A DNA stretch of 64,000 nucleotides, from the NCBI GenBank assembly GCA_029964075.1, contig CM057147.1, positions 14,901,513 through 14,965,512 on the forward strand, read 5' to 3'. This stretch comes from Patiria pectinifera. Its lineage: Eukaryota; Echinodermata; Asteroidea; Valvatida; Asterinidae. Below the pieces are notes generated by a model. The model was not told the origin of the DNA. It saw only the letters and a program-made list of their open reading frames with translations, and ran no database searches. A program made the translations under genes and the position numbers. Each line of letters begins with the position of its first letter. Position 1 is the stretch's first letter. This document shows, piece after piece, positions 37,001-46,189 of this stretch.

Positions 37001-40000
37001 TTCAACAAGGAATTCCCTGTGATATGGAACACGTACCAGTGCTACCTGAAGGTAAAAAGTAGTCTAGTTCCCTGACCTGACCTGAATTTTGATGACTTGT
37101 GATGACTTGTGACTGACTTAAGACTGACTTGTGACTGACTTGTGATGACTTGTGATGACTTGGTGACCAACATCGACCCGGGAATAACACTGCTGTGCCT
37201 GGCTCTAATGCTGAAATTCAACAAGGAATTCCCTGTGACATGTACCAGTGCAGACTTGTGATGACTTGTGATGGACTTGAGATTGACTTGTGATGGACTT
37301 GCGATGGACTTGCGATGGACTTGTGATGACTTGTGCTGGCTTTTGATGGGATTGTGATGGCTTGTGGTGGCTTGAGATGGACTTGAGATGGACTTGTGAT
37401 GGACTTACGATGGACTTGTGATGGACTTACGATGGACTTGTGATGGACTTGTGATGGATTTGTGATGGATTTGTGATGACTTTTGATGGCTTTTGATGGC
37501 TTTTGATGGGATGGTGATGGCTTTTGATGGGCTTGAGATGGACTTGTGATGGACTTGTGATGGACTTGCGATGGACTTGCGATGGACTTGCGATGGAATT
37601 GTGATGGACTTGTGATGGACTTGTGATGGACATGTGATGGACTTATGATGGACTTGTGATGGACATGTGATGGGCTTGAAATGGACTTGTGATGACTTGT
37701 TACTGACTTGTGATGGACTTGTGATGGACTTGTGAAGGATTTGTGAAAGACTTAGTGATGGACTTGTGATGGACTTGTGATGGACTTGTGAAGGACTTGT
37801 GATGGACTTATGATGGACTTGTGATGGCTTGTAATGGACTCATGATTGACTTGTGATGGCTTGTGATGACTTGTGACAGACTTGATTACAAGTCTTCTTT
37901 CTTCCCATTAATAGCAAACCATGAACGAAGTCAGAAATGACTTGCAATGGTCTAAAAAGCAAGGCATCTGCTTTGGAGTTAAGATTGTCAGGGGTGCCTA
38001 CATGGATGCCGAGAGGGCCTATGCAGCAGAACATGGGCTTGAAGGTAGGATGTTACAACAGAAGTACAAGTACTCGGAGACCTGCACTTGTACTCGGAGG
38101 TACAACTACTCGTACTGGGTAACCTAAGCACTCTGCAGTACTCGGTACTCAGAAAAAAGTACTTGACTACAACACTGCAAATAAGTCTATACATGGTGTA
38201 TCCGCTCTGTTCACAAGTACCCTCTCACCGGCAAAGAAAGTACAGTTGGGGGTGACCAACCGACCAACCGCCATCTTGCCTGTCTGCAATTTTGTTGCGA
38301 CGCGCGGCCGTACCACTGCGTGTACATAGTACAAATCCCCTGATGTGCGTGCGGCACACACAAGGAACGATGTGCGTCAACCAGCTAAATGTCCCGCCGA
38401 TGGGACGTCGTTGCTAGGTAAAAGGGCGCCCTCTTTCGTTGGCGCACAGAGCCTATAGCGAAAGTATCAGTAGGCATGTGACCGTGAAATTGACCAATTA
38501 GAATTTGAGTTTCATTTTTGAACATGTGACATTACAGTGAGAGTGGCCAATCGACCTGTAGCTCTCGTTTGATAGTTTACTTTGCTTCACCGGTCCCCTT
38601 CCACAGACCCGGTTCATCCAAGCTTCGAGGCTACCAGTGACATGTACAACGCTGTCATTGCTTTTATGTTGAACCACATACACCGGAGCCCGGGCCGATG
38701 TGGCCTGATCGTAGCCACACACAATGAGGAGTCAGTGCTACGGGCGGCGATACGGTAGGCTACTTGCATTAATGCGAACATTAGTGGATAATCTGTGTTA
38801 AATAGACATGGTAACACTGTTTGTAAAAAAAAAAAGGTTTTTTTTTTCAGGTTTAAGGAACAACAACGCAATAAATTGGAAGTCATTATAAAATATTTCA
38901 GCTCAGTAAAATACACAATGTAGGACCTACATTGGAGAAAAACTGCAAAAATGCATCTTCATAATACCAGTCCTAAATTCTGTACAGGGTGAGCCAATTA
39001 AAGCGAAACCCAAATGTCGGGACTATTGTTTTAGTGAAGTTCTGCATGTAGCATTTTCAAAATCTAAGATATGAAAACCCAATTCGTAAGCTTTCTTTTA
39101 GTACAAGAATTATTCAAACCACTCATGTACTTTTAAAGTTATGGAATTTTAAACACAAACCACCGTTTTAAAGTTCTGTCCTCGGATCACAAAAAGTGTG
39201 CGTTCTCTCAGCAAAACAAACACAATTCACACACATACCCTATGTGATTTGTTTTTGTTTTACCGAAAGAATACTTACCTTCTTGAAACTGATTTTGTGT
39301 TCATTGGGTTTATTTGTTTGTTTGTTGATTTGTTTTGTCTTGTAGGATGGAGGAGCTAGGATTGTCCCCCACCTCTGGTGAGGTCATCTTTGGTCAAGTC
39401 TTGGGCCTATCCGACAGAATCACAGTTGCACTCGGTAAAACGAAATAATTAAATTGGTCCGAAAAGAGATTGATAGTTAGGCCGAACAAAAAAAATGGTG
39501 TGTTTACGGTAACCCGACCGACCTGGAATTTTTTCGGCCAAATTGCCGACCTCAAACTTTTTATTGCCATTTTGAAGGTTGATAATTGACAAATTTCAAA
39601 CATTTCAAGTACTTTTAATTATTTGCCACGAACAAAAAACATTTTCCACACTTGAATCTGACCATAATTTGACACAAACATACCTGTGTTAAACGTGCGA
39701 AAATCGCGACGATCTCAAAACTTGAACTCTCAAACTACGAAGTACGATTATTTTTGCACAAACTCATCGCGGTACGCCTGGCTGGCCGACGGACGGCATG
39801 GTTCTCCCCACATATAATACAAACGTGCGTACTGCCTACTGCCCAATACGCTGGAATTGCGGCTGGCCCGCGCGATACGCCGACAAAAAAATGCCGATCA
39901 CATTTTTAGCCCCTGATACGCACAATATAATTATCATACACGTCATTAAAATGCACAATTTGATCGTTACATACGCCATTATTTCAAAATCTTGACCAAA

Positions 40001-42565
40001 ATCCTGTTTTTCCGATGCTTGTGTGATCAAAATGCACACAATGACGTGTTCTGTCGACCACCATGCAGCAGCACCCAGCTAACATACAGCATGCACTGGT
40101 TCCCTTCGCCAGCTAACGGAATCAATGCTATGATGAAGGACCGGAACCAGTGACTACTGCCTTTCTCCGGTCCATACTTCGTATCATACAGCATGATGAT
40201 GTAGTGGGCCGAAGTTGGATCGTAAAAAATATTTCCAAACAAACATCGCTGGAGAAAGAGAATTTCTGCGAATTAATTCACAGAACGTGATCTTTACTTT
40301 CTGTGTATGTGTTTTCCATTAAAATGACGAGATTGCAAAGCTCGAACTTGTGGCGAAACATCGTAGCGTGTTTCTGCAGTAGTGCAAGATTTTCGGCCAC
40401 GTGGGCCGTGAGCACGGTGCGATGTTCGGCCAGCCAGGCGGAATGTTGGTGGTGCCAGCGGCCGTGAAGTATGTTAAGTATAAAGTGGAATCACCGACCT
40501 CAAATATATTTTTAATTAGGTGAAGCAAGTTTTAATCACTTCTGATAGCCAGTCTTGATAATTTTCGTGGCGCAAATGAAAATAATCCAGGCACAAAATA
40601 AACATGATTCCTTGCTCTATGATTAGTACGAATGATGCTCCATCATGTCCATTAATCAGCACCCAAAAAACTTGGCGAAATAAATTTTCGACCTACTGAC
40701 GCTATTTTGAAAGGCATGTAATCGGAAGCAAAAGTTGTTTTTTTCTCCACCTTAATTTCTTAATTTGAAACTTACATGTAAATGTAATGCATACTTTCTA
40801 GTTAGGAAGCAATGAAACACAGGTTGTGAAATGTTAATTTTTTTTAAGTTAACAATTTTAATTTTTTTTTCTTTAATTACAAAAATATTAATAACCTACA
40901 AGATCTCCTCTGAATTTCAAGGACAAATCTTAAGATAAAGACCCCCAGATTTGCTCTAAAATGCACCAGAGAGCTTCTAAAGTTCAAACATTTTTGGGTT
41001 GTTGAATCACAGCAAATCTTCCCCCACATGTTTGAAAAAATCCTGGGGAGAACCCTGGCCGACGATACAAATTAATTTGGATTGAAATGTATCGATTGAA
41101 TATCTTCAATGCTTGAATAGTGGTTTTATACAATTTTTTGCGAAAGAACACGCATGGGCATGCAGAACTGAAATGAAAAAAAAAATGACAAAATAAAATT
41201 ATTTCCCTACCTACCTACCTGGATTTTTTTCAGGCCGTTACCGTAAACACACCATTTTTTTTGTTTGGCCTTATAGTTTGTTCACGAGCAGTGGTCAATT
41301 TAATGGAGTTTCGTATCACGGAAATTCACTAATATTAGGGCATTTTTTTTTAAATTTTTTTTTTCAATATTTCTACAGTAAGGTTGTATTGTATTGTTTT
41401 ATTTCCATTTGTCACAAATTAATATAATGCAAATGCAACAGATTATTCACTACAACAATAACTAAAATTAATAGAATGCAAATACATGTACAACACTTTG
41501 ATCAATTAAACATAAATGGTGACAGATGGGGGAGCCAGGAAAAAAGCCTAAGCTTATGCAGAGCCTGGTCCCGTTTGTGAATAACTTACGAAATAAACAG
41601 CAGTTATAGCTATAATTTAAAACAGCGGTCAATAAATTAATAAATTAATTATTTACTTGGCATAATAGTAGAAAAACCGAAGGAAATTAAAATATACATG
41701 TACTAATTTACAATATAACATTTGATTATGATGGAGTGTGACTTATACAAATGCGAATTATGGGTGCACGTCTTATATAATACCGGAAATAAGTAGGTTT
41801 TTTTTAGATATCTTTTGAATTTATGCACAGTCCGAAAGAAGGGTATAAGATGTTCCCTCTGTATAGGTGGTTTTCTTGAAAAATGACAGGGTGCTTGTAT
41901 TAACCCTATAACTCCCTAGCATGATTTACTAGGAACCATACCCATCCTGGCAAATTCCAACACCATATGGGCAACTGCGCACACATATTTCTGACTTTGT
42001 TTCTGGAGGTGTGCCAACCCAATGTAAAACCCTGTCAGTTTAGGGGTACTGTACCCATCCTGACAGATTCCAACAAAACATGCCGTTGGGGTTTGATGGG
42101 TTGAGTTCTGTTAGGGTTAATCCTTGAATAAATGGGAATTGGTACCAACATGTAATTTCTAATTTTCAAACTAAGTTACCTGGGAAATTTTGGTGAGTTT
42201 ATGGAAAGTGGTCAATACCCTCGGCTTAAACTCTTTGCTTAGAGAGGATGGATACGATTGCTCAAATACCCCCCCCCTTGGTTACGCCCGTCTGTAAGGT
42301 GAGTTGATGTATTGGGTGTCGAAGCCCCCTGTCTCAATGTAATTCCATCTTATGGTAATTCATTCTTTCCTCTCTTTACTGTTTGGCCCTCCATTTAGGC
42401 CAAGCAGGCTACCTTATTTACAAGTCGTCACCCTACGGCCCAGTGGATGACGTGTTGCCGTATCTGGCGCGCCGGGCTCAGGAAAACCGAGCCATTCTGC
42501 AGAACACGCACCGTGAACGCTCACTGATGGTGCAAGAGATCAAGACAAGATTCAGTTTGCGCTAG
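27621..42565 (+). CDS. PRODH2: Mitochondrial hydroxyproline/proline dehydrogenase (PRODH2-like)
   Basis: Nine exons (27621-28034, 33411-33604, 34583-34715, 35413-35589, 36905-37051, 37915-38044, 38607-38754, 39346-39434, 42399-42565) join in phases 0,2,0,0,0,1,2,1 to give 532 residues, close to the usual PRODH2 length. It is an FAD enzyme of the mitochondrial matrix face oxidising (hydroxy)proline to the pyrroline carboxylate and feeding electrons to quinone. Residues 1-45 are basic and hydroxyl-rich, fitting a transit peptide. Motifs: LLVDAE (315-320), KIVRGAY (378-384), VATHNEES, and YKSSPYG followed by RRAQEN (Arg502, Arg503, Glu506). Human PRODH1 has Tyr where this protein has Ser487; PRODH2 has Ser, so hydroxyproline is the likely substrate. 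Eight introns follow standard rules except intron 2, which appears to be GC-AG. Confidence 0.93.
28255..28560. repeat. 12-bp minisatellite in PRODH2 intron 1, left part
   Basis: Degenerate tandem units close to TGTGATTTGACT, mixed with GAGCATCTC-containing spacers. The array is cut by the LTR retrotransposon at 28561 and resumes at 32923 with the same units, so the element inserted into it. Confidence 0.75.
28561..28675 (-). repeat. 3' LTR, 115 bp
   Basis: In element orientation it begins TATAGAACTATG and ends CTTATTGA. It matches 32808-32922 except for one C/T difference. Outside flank is GATTT. Confidence 0.92.
28676..28686 (-). other. Polypurine-tract candidate
   Basis: On the minus strand ACTTGGGGGCA lies immediately upstream of the 3' LTR, the position at which plus-strand DNA synthesis is primed. 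It is short, with a five-G core. Confidence 0.6.
28895..31978 (-). CDS. Retrotransposon Pol: RT, RNase H, integrase
   Basis: A 1027-codon uninterrupted frame. Order: RT with [18 protein letters not shown] and the [10 protein letters not shown] active site (a Cys before VDD in place of the common Tyr), RNase H with [23 protein letters not shown] and AVDHKPLL, an HHCC-type zinc segment ending CSPCNRM, integrase with the D-D-E series in [13 protein letters not shown] and CRAEVGVK, and a C-terminal tail with [18 protein letters not shown] followed by a Pro-rich end. These perform reverse transcription, RNA removal and insertion of the cDNA. The frame continues upstream across a single TGA into 31982-32440. 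Such elements are common in invertebrates. Confidence 0.93.
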   Translation of the reverse strand: MVDPDARPVACHTPIPVPVHWQDNVKAGLDRDVRLGIIEPVPVGTPVTWCHKMVICPKKSGQPRRTVDLQSLNRHAVRETHHTQSPFHQARAVPPQTRKTVFDAWNGYHSIALAEEDRHLTTFITPWGRYRYCVAPQGYIASGDGYSRRFDEIVSDIPKKTKCVDDTLIWSDSIEEAFFQAVELLDTCGRHGVTLNPKKFAFAQMTVKFAGFEITPTSVRPCPEYLEAIQNFPTPRNITAVRSWFGLINQVSYAFAMTDRMLPFRKLLKPGTPFSWTDELDCLFEESKALIVSEIHKGVEIFDKTKPTCLATDWSKDGLGFWLLQKHCDCSSSKPFCCKTGWRVTLVRSRFTSGAESRYAPVEGEALAVIDALDKARHFVLGCSDLIVAVDHKPLLKVFGDRSLEDIPNPRLRNLKEKSLRYHFRIVHIPGARHAAADGVSRHPVGKGTPLQLPDDVAPVLHDSSEPTTTVLPNDFLTAIRTSGPDPVQVCSQSATTAAKVIKSVTWNDVRLATSSDPTMCRLIEMIQGGFPTLTGDLPRTWPYHQFRENLSEFDGVCLYNDRIIIPSSLRARVLEALHSAHQSVTMMCARAQSSFFWPGMTPAITDTRARCSPCNRMAPSQPGAPPTPPVQPDYPFQCIAADYFTYRGCHYLVVVDRYSNWPIVEQAANGANGLITALRRTFVTYGISDELSSDGGPEFTAGATRAFLRNWGVCHHISSVAFPHSNCRAEVGVKTVKRLITDNTDAEGTLNTDEFQRAMLQYRNTPDHDTHLSPAMCVFGRPIRDFIPIHPGKYHPHSTWRETLTSREEALRNRHMRAAERLSEHTRPLTPLIVSDCVRIQNQTGPHPVRQFDQYVVRVDGSGRVTLRNRRFLRKYLPVVPRAPLLMAPGPTPPLPGSHEASQHPKPTPLVQANNQLPQDTSATPPAMLPAVSQPTRTNHPPTPDGLEPTPTSPVTPTVATARPPNSQSHPGSVPRALRSLLPHNTPGLKEHLAPTVDLPPLDRSSTAPRRSTRLSRPPARLRDEL
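31982..32440 (-). pseudogene. Truncated N-terminal Pol segment (end of protease, linker)
   Basis: Same frame as Pol, separated from it by one TGA (31979-31981 region). It encodes [13 protein letters not shown] and [15 protein letters not shown], which resemble the C-terminal half of gypsy proteases, then a Pro/Ser/Cys-rich linker and [20 protein letters not shown] leading into RT. The DTGA catalytic motif and everything upstream are absent; a TAG lies eight codons before the first Met. Confidence 0.75.
32441..32627. other. Unassigned interior segment of the LTR element
   Basis: Lies between the truncated protease region and the captured FTSJ1 piece. The minus-strand frame upstream of 32440 is interrupted by TAG. 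The last bases (TTTCTCTTCCAG ending 32627) look like a splice acceptor for the plus-strand FTSJ1 fragment, so part may be intron of the donor gene. Confidence 0.4.
32628..32794 (+). pseudogene. FTSJ1: Captured FTSJ1-like gene fragment (first coding exon)
   Basis: Oriented opposite to the retrotransposon. From ATG at 32675 it encodes 40 residues beginning [20 protein letters not shown] and continuing [20 protein letters not shown]. This is the N-terminus of the eukaryotic FTSJ1/Trm7 family, which 2'-O-methylates tRNA anticodon loops; Lys28 (SAFK) corresponds to the first catalytic Lys of the K-D-K-E set. The SAM-binding remainder is absent: the match stops at 32794, where the next base would begin the second exon or the split Gly codon. 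A 5' UTR-like stretch with a splice acceptor precedes it. It lies inside both LTRs and both target duplications, so it was carried by the element. Confidence 0.85.
32794..32808 (-). promoter_or_regulatory. Primer-binding site candidate, self-priming
   Basis: In element orientation TGACAACAGCGGCT follows the 5' LTR directly. It does not start with TGG, as tRNA-primed sites do, but is a 15-bp perfect inverted repeat (with the last LTR base) of 32865-32879 inside the LTR. In Tf1/sushi elements the 5' end of the RNA folds back to such a site and primes minus-strand DNA. Confidence 0.6.
32808..32922 (-). repeat. 5' LTR, 115 bp
   Basis: In element orientation it begins TATAGAACTATG and ends CTTATTGA; outside flank is GATTT. 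Nucleotides 44-58 of the LTR (genome 32879-32865) are the reverse complement of the sequence just inside the LTR. The ends are not the usual TG..CA. Confidence 0.92.
32923..33115. repeat. 12-bp minisatellite in PRODH2 intron 1, right part
   Basis: Continues the 28255-28560 array: GATTTGAC, TGTGATTTGACT and GAGCATCTCAAAATGCAT blocks. Together they form the original array split by the LTR element. Confidence 0.75.
33129..33386. mobile_element. Harbinger-like MITE ending 24 bp before PRODH2 exon 2
   Basis: Same family as 61342-61622: both have GCCAAAAAAAAAAGTTCTGCTTCCG-type ends, TGTACGATCATAT, TAGTCAAGGGTAAAA and AGGGGCTGTCAGAATA. The right end GGCC is followed by TTA. The left end has lost part of its GGCC. 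The acceptor of PRODH2 exon 2 begins immediately after it. Confidence 0.75.
33411..33604 (+). CDS. PRODH2: PRODH2 exon 2
   Basis: Acceptor CTGTTACAG. It encodes [20 protein letters not shown], then HFIAGE and [14 protein letters not shown], the first barrel strand region of PRODH. The frame remains open past the exon, but exon 3 needs phase 2. The only good site giving phase 2 is AG|GCAAGT at 33603/33605, the consensus of GC-AG introns. Confidence 0.85.
33675..34335. repeat. Degenerate GAGTAC-rich repeat
   Basis: Scattered GAGTACGAGTA, AGTACCGGTACAAG and related words. Similar DNA occurs at 6925-7040 and 38055-38165. It fills most of PRODH2 intron 2. Confidence 0.55.
34583..34715 (+). CDS. 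PRODH2: PRODH2 exon 3
   Basis: Acceptor TATACACACAG; the first base completes a Ser codon. It encodes [20 protein letters not shown] and then [13 protein letters not shown], matching the LKVTAL strand of PRODH2. Donor TTG|GTGAGT, phase 0. Confidence 0.88.
35413..35589 (+). CDS. PRODH2: PRODH2 exon 4
   Basis: Acceptor TACGTTTTCAG. It encodes [17 protein letters not shown], then [20 protein letters not shown], a variable helical segment before the conserved barrel core. Donor CAG|GTACGTGAG, phase 0. Confidence 0.88.
35700..36010 (+). repeat. Dispersed repeat, copy 3 of 3
   Basis: Contains two partial units: GTACAAA...ACAATAGAGGGCAATAGG and CCCCAATTTGGATGTGTGTA followed by CATATGGGAGGTCTTCC and GATTGCAGGCAAATACAC. 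Same strand as 14000-14370, reverse of 11505-11645. It lies in PRODH2 intron 4. Confidence 0.55.
36141..36521. mobile_element. Harbinger-like MITE, 381 bp, TAA target site
   Basis: Ends are GGCC(C)AAAAAAAAAAG followed by TCTCCGGTTTCTGGTATG at the left and the matching reverse complement at the right. TAA flanks both ends (36138-36140 and 36522-36524). GGCC ends and 3-bp TWA duplications are typical of PIF/Harbinger elements. It lies in PRODH2 intron 4. Confidence 0.78.
36905..37051 (+). CDS. PRODH2: PRODH2 exon 5: LLVDAE core
   Basis: Acceptor CTTTTTTTTCACAG. It encodes [17 protein letters not shown] and [13 protein letters not shown], both invariant in PRODH families. Donor AAG|GTAAAA, phase 0. 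A damaged copy of its second half lies in the following intron at 37165-37251. Confidence 0.95.
37070..37890. repeat. 12-bp minisatellite (TGTGATGGACTT)n in PRODH2 intron 5
   Basis: About sixty units, mostly GATGGACTTGTG with GATGACTTGTG, GACTGACTTGTG and GATGGCTTTTG variants. Clusters of identical variants, such as consecutive TTGCGATGGAC units near 37550-37590, show recent local duplication. It occupies nearly the whole intron and ends about 25 bp before exon 6. Confidence 0.95.
37165..37251 (+). pseudogene. Degenerate copy of the second half of PRODH2 exon 5
   Basis: Matches 36949-37042 with a few substitutions and about 9 bp missing before TACCAGTGC. The frame still reads [20 protein letters not shown]. 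It lacks an acceptor or donor and is embedded in minisatellite units on both sides, so it is not a working exon. Confidence 0.9.
37915..38044 (+). CDS. PRODH2: PRODH2 exon 6: KIVRGAY core
   Basis: Acceptor CCCATTAATAG directly after the minisatellite. It encodes [20 protein letters not shown], then [16 protein letters not shown]. Donor GAAG|GTAGGA, phase 1. Confidence 0.95.
38190..38465 (+). repeat. Dispersed 270-bp repeat, copy 1
   Basis: Closely matches 55560-55835 on the same strand: CCGCTCTGTTCACAAGTACC at the start and GGTAAAAGGGCGCCCTCTTT at the end. This copy is in PRODH2 intron 6, the other in an intron of the TBC gene. The family is not identified. Confidence 0.75.
38607..38754 (+). 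CDS. PRODH2: PRODH2 exon 7
   Basis: Acceptor CCCCTTCCACAG. It encodes [20 protein letters not shown] and [19 protein letters not shown], the strand with the conserved His-Asn. Donor ATACG|GTAGGC, phase 2. Confidence 0.95.
39346..39434 (+). CDS. PRODH2: PRODH2 exon 8
   Basis: Acceptor TTTTGTCTTGTAG. It encodes [20 protein letters not shown], then LSDRITVAL, matching the FGQLLGMCD segment of PRODH. Donor CTCG|GTAAAA, phase 1. Confidence 0.94.
39480..41270. mobile_element. Harbinger-like non-autonomous transposon, 1.8 kb
   Basis: The left end GGCCGAACAAAAAAAATGGT then GTGTTTACGGTAAC is mirrored by the right end GTTACCGTAAACACACCATT...TTGTTTGGCC. TTA flanks both sides (39477-39479 and 41271-41273). 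No transposase frame is visible in the 1791-bp body. It fills most of PRODH2 intron 8 and begins 45 bp after exon 8. Confidence 0.78.
41904..42116. mobile_element. piggyBac-like MITE, 213 bp
   Basis: TTAA on both sides (41900-41903, 42117-42120) and termini CCCTATAACTCCC...GTTAGGG. TTAA target duplications with CCCT ends define piggyBac-type elements. An inverted relative lies at 49497-49709. Confidence 0.82.
42399..42565 (+). CDS. PRODH2: PRODH2 exon 9: substrate-recognition helix and stop
   Basis: Acceptor CCCTCCATTTAG. It encodes [20 protein letters not shown], then [14 protein letters not shown] and [12 protein letters not shown], ending in TAG. It contains Ser487, the residue that separates hydroxyproline from proline dehydrogenases, and the carboxylate-binding Arg pair. 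Confidence 0.95.
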
Positions 42566-42580
42566 TGCTTCTGTTGTTAG

Positions 42581-42586
42581 AATAAA
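42581..42586 (+). terminator. AATAAA polyadenylation signal of PRODH2
   Basis: A canonical AATAAA starts 16 bp after the PRODH2 stop codon. If used, the 3' UTR would be only some 30-45 nt. Confidence 0.65.
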
Positions 42587-42799
42587 GCGGGGATGACCAA
42601 TCTAACGAAGCTGTTAATTGAGGTGGCACCGCGCTCGAGCATGGGCTGTATGCCAAACTCAGAGCCCCTTCAACCAATAGACCTTTATCATGCTGCCACC
42701 ATGTCAGTCACGTTCCCCGTATCCAATAACATTACTGAACGATAATGGTTTTTGTGCAAAAGGGAACCAGACTATTTTTCCTTCCAGCCTCGCTTTGGT

Positions 42800-42943
42800 T
42801 ACGTTGCTTCGAATGGGAAAAATTTGCAGTCATCAGCTGACATTTGAAGGAAAAAAAAGTACCAAAAAAAAACGCGTCGCCGCACCACTTTTGGGGCAAG
42901 CTCCATACCGGAAATCGAAGACTTTTTTTTTTGGCCTGAGACA
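42800..42943. mobile_element. Harbinger MITE fragment
   Basis: Inverted relative of the left half of 36141-36521: CATCAGCTGACATTTGAAGG, CGCCGCACCACTTTTGGGGC and AAGCTCCATACCGGAAATC, ending in TTTTTTTTGGCC. Only one end is kept. Confidence 0.7.
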
Positions 42944-43439
42944 ATATGCTTTATTTTTGGTGCATTGTTTGCAGATACATTGTAAAACGTTTATTTTTGT
43001 TATTGATACATAAAAAAAATTATGAGAGTTCATTATTGCACGGGTGATACTAAATTATTTTACTGCAGCTGTGTCTCATTATTTTGTTTTGCTTTTCCGA
43101 TTTACAATTTTGAAAAGCAATATTTAATATAAGGTAGCATAGGTGATGGGTGTGTTATTGCCAGACATATTTTTACAGTACAATATCACAAGCTATATAC
43201 AAGTCTACAGGGTAAATCAATTCCATACAGGCAACGCAGAGGTACTTTATATTCAATGCAGTGAATATGAGAAAATTTGTATGTAATGTACGTAGTGTAT
43301 ATGGGGTAATTTATATGTAACACAGGTAATTTACATTTAATGCAGTGTATACCAGTATATTATGTACATTTTATAGACAGGCACGCCTAGACTACAATAT
43401 CAAAGCCAAGTCTCCTGTATAACATCTGATATGTCTAGA

Positions 43440-43760
43440 CATGCAGATATATGCAAGCCGCCCGCCAGCCAATCAAAGTCGACTTTACTAAATCGTGACG
43501 TGATTTTATTCCTAAATCAGGACTAAATGGTTTGATTGGTCAATTCGAATGCAGTGTTTTGTAATACAACAATTACAGCCGGGCGCGATATCGCGTAACA
43601 TGATACAGAGCGCGTGACGCATTTCTAAATCCATTGTCTATGACGCGCAACAGGTGAATGACCGAAGACCCAATATGAAAAGCGCCTGCTGATTGGTCAA
43701 AATCTTGGAGGTCAAGAGGCAGGGTCTTGCATAATTAATCAGTGAATCTGTTAACGCATT
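43440..43760 (+). repeat. Dispersed repeat, copy 1
   Basis: Matches 51125-51565 on the same strand through CGACTTTACTAAATC, ATTGGTCAATTCGAATGCAG, ATAATTAATC and neighbouring blocks. Copies differ by insertions. Family unknown. Confidence 0.6.
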
Positions 43761-45254
43761 ATAGACCATGGCATGTACATAGACTAGCTTTCTCCTGCAT
43801 TCTAAGGCAATTTGATAATACATTTAGGAACTTTAGCATTCCGTTTATTGCTTTTGTTCCCATTTTACTAGTTTGGCATAACATCAATCGACAGCTGAAC
43901 AGTGTTGGGTGGGGGGGGGGCGGGTTGCAACACCCCCCCCCCCCCAACTAAATCCGCTACTGCAAAGACATATTACAATAAGAGTTACCAAGCCTCTAGA
44001 AATCTGCCTCACCAGCTGTATAACCAGGATGTCACAGGAAACTGAGTCGCCAATACATTTCCTATTTACATAATTTTCTCATTGTCTTCCCGTAGTTTTT
44101 TTTTCAAGGTCCTTGTAGTTGGGTTTCCTTTCGTTGTTTTCATTTCCTGCTTAGAGAATTTAACTATTTTTTTTAAAATGAATCAAAAATTTGCCAAAGT
44201 AATTACTGACTGAATTGACTTGAAATATATATGTACATATAAAAAAGTTAGAGGATTTAATATTTCAATCTTTTTTTGTGCCTTCAACAAGGTCCTGCTT
44301 CCCTAATTTTTTATTTTTTATGAAATTTATTATTATTTTTAGTTTACATTGTTCACGTTGTTTACATTGTTTCCTTTTTAAGAAAGAGACATATTCACTT
44401 CAGAGGGTTTGTTTTACGGACTTATTTATAAGTGGGCTGTTATTTAATAATTTTTTGTGAATCTCTAGCACAAAACCTATCAGAAGTCGCACGGCCATAT
44501 TTTGGGATACTGCCTGTAACCCTCCTTCTATTTAAGCAGTCACAGACAGTCAAAAAAATTACTTCCACTTCCCCTGCTATACTTTTAACACAGGCTAGTC
44601 ACCAGCAGTCAGATCATATGTCAAGCAAGCACTGTGACTAGTCAAACTGGGTCAACAGACAAAGCAGGCAAGTTGTGGTCACAGCTGTGTTATCACTCAC
44701 CCAGAGTCAAAGCATAGCTGCATCAAGTTACTTAAACAGTCCCAGCCAGTCAATCCTGCTTTATGTGGGTTGGGAATTCTTAACTTTTGAAAACAGTCAC
44801 TTGTTTGATTTTGACTGAAAGGACTACTTGGCACAGAATGTATGTTTGCATAGGAGGGATAATAGACCTTATTCTCGAGGGAGCCATTTTCAATCGTGTT
44901 CCCCGAATCTATTTTACATATTTTAAACCATGGAATGGGATGGTGCCAGACTATTTTATGATTGAAATGCGTGGCTAGCCTCACTTTCCTTTTTTTTTTC
45001 TAATGTGGCTTAAACATCAGGGTATGTTTAATATATAATCACAACTGTTAAATTGTTCATCAGAGTAGACTAATATTAATTTGTAATTAACTTTATTTCA
45101 TTGCTTTCATTTCTACTCGCAAGTTCCGAAAGTGGAGAGTTTGCCTCGCTTTCAATTTAAGATGGCCGACTCGTGAATGAAGCCTATAATAAACTGTACA
45201 GGGAAAAATTATCGAAATTCAGATCTAGGCGTTAAAAGCTAGAAGATTGAATAT

Positions 45255-45850
45255 ATTTGTCAATTTCAGTGAAGTTAATTTGTAAGTTTGTAAATCGGAA
45301 AATATGACTTTAAATCTGAAATATACAATATTTTATAAATAAATATTTTTTTATAGACAAATTAAAACATAGGCCATAGTAGAATGAATATAGACCTTTC
45401 TACGCTTGGTTGGCAAACTGCACATTTTGCCAACCACAGGTTACAAAATTATGGAAGGCCCAACACTGCACAAATGAAGAAGAGTTATTACAGATAACCA
45501 AAATATTATTTGATTGTTGGAAATACAACATTGTCAACAAAGCTACAACATACTTCCTAAGCATGCCTTTTCACTATGTATCGATGGCGTTATGAGGCCT
45601 TTTTTTGGAAAAATATGTTGCCAACCACGGCTTTAATTTATGCGCTTGCGGCAGCCCATATAAAATGGCGCCAATGTTTACAAACAACAGAAGGGTCTAT
45701 ATTTCACTTTCTGTGAAGTTAATTTGTAAGTTTGTAAATTTTTATAATTATAAGTTTCTGCCAAGAAAACACGACTGAAAACCGGAAATATACAATATTT
45801 TATAAATAAATATTTTCTATAGACAAATTAAAACATAGGCCATAATTATA
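45255..45850. repeat. 135-bp direct repeat pair flanking an inverted-repeat insert
   Basis: The sequence from GTGAAGTTAATTTGTAAGTT to AAATTAAAACATAGGCCATA occurs at about 45268-45380 and again at 45712-45845. Between them a 320-bp segment starts TATAGACC-TTTCT and ends AGAAGGGTCTATA, so it looks like a small transposon with imperfect ends. Confidence 0.55.
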
Positions 45851-46189
45851 TACATGTAATATGTATAAAAAAATAAAAATAAAAAAAAGCAGTGTCATAG
45901 TCTCATAGTCATTTGAAGTCTTTCTACTTCAGTGTGAAATGTTTGGTAAACAATTACAATCGAAAAAGAACTTTGATTCAAGCAATCGCTGTCAATTTGA
46001 CAGTTTTACCATAGCTCCCTGTGTATATTATACAGGAGTCTTCTCCGAAACTTTGGACATTCAACCCCAATAAAGCCATAATGAATTGACTATGTATCTG
46101 GTGGGGGAAAAAAAGTGGAGGTGGGGTTAATTGGGCTAATCAAAAACCTGCAGAGGAACAGTGGCACGAGAATCAACACCTGCAGAGGA

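Noticed and set aside
37427-37633. 68-codon minus-strand frame rich in [10 protein letters not shown]
   Set aside because: Translation of the 12-bp minisatellite; 12 is divisible by 3, so all frames stay open.
45255-45850. LTR retrotransposon with 135-bp LTRs
   Set aside because: The two direct copies enclose only about 320 bp with its own inverted ends and no PBS, PPT or coding sequence; a duplication around a small insert is more likely.
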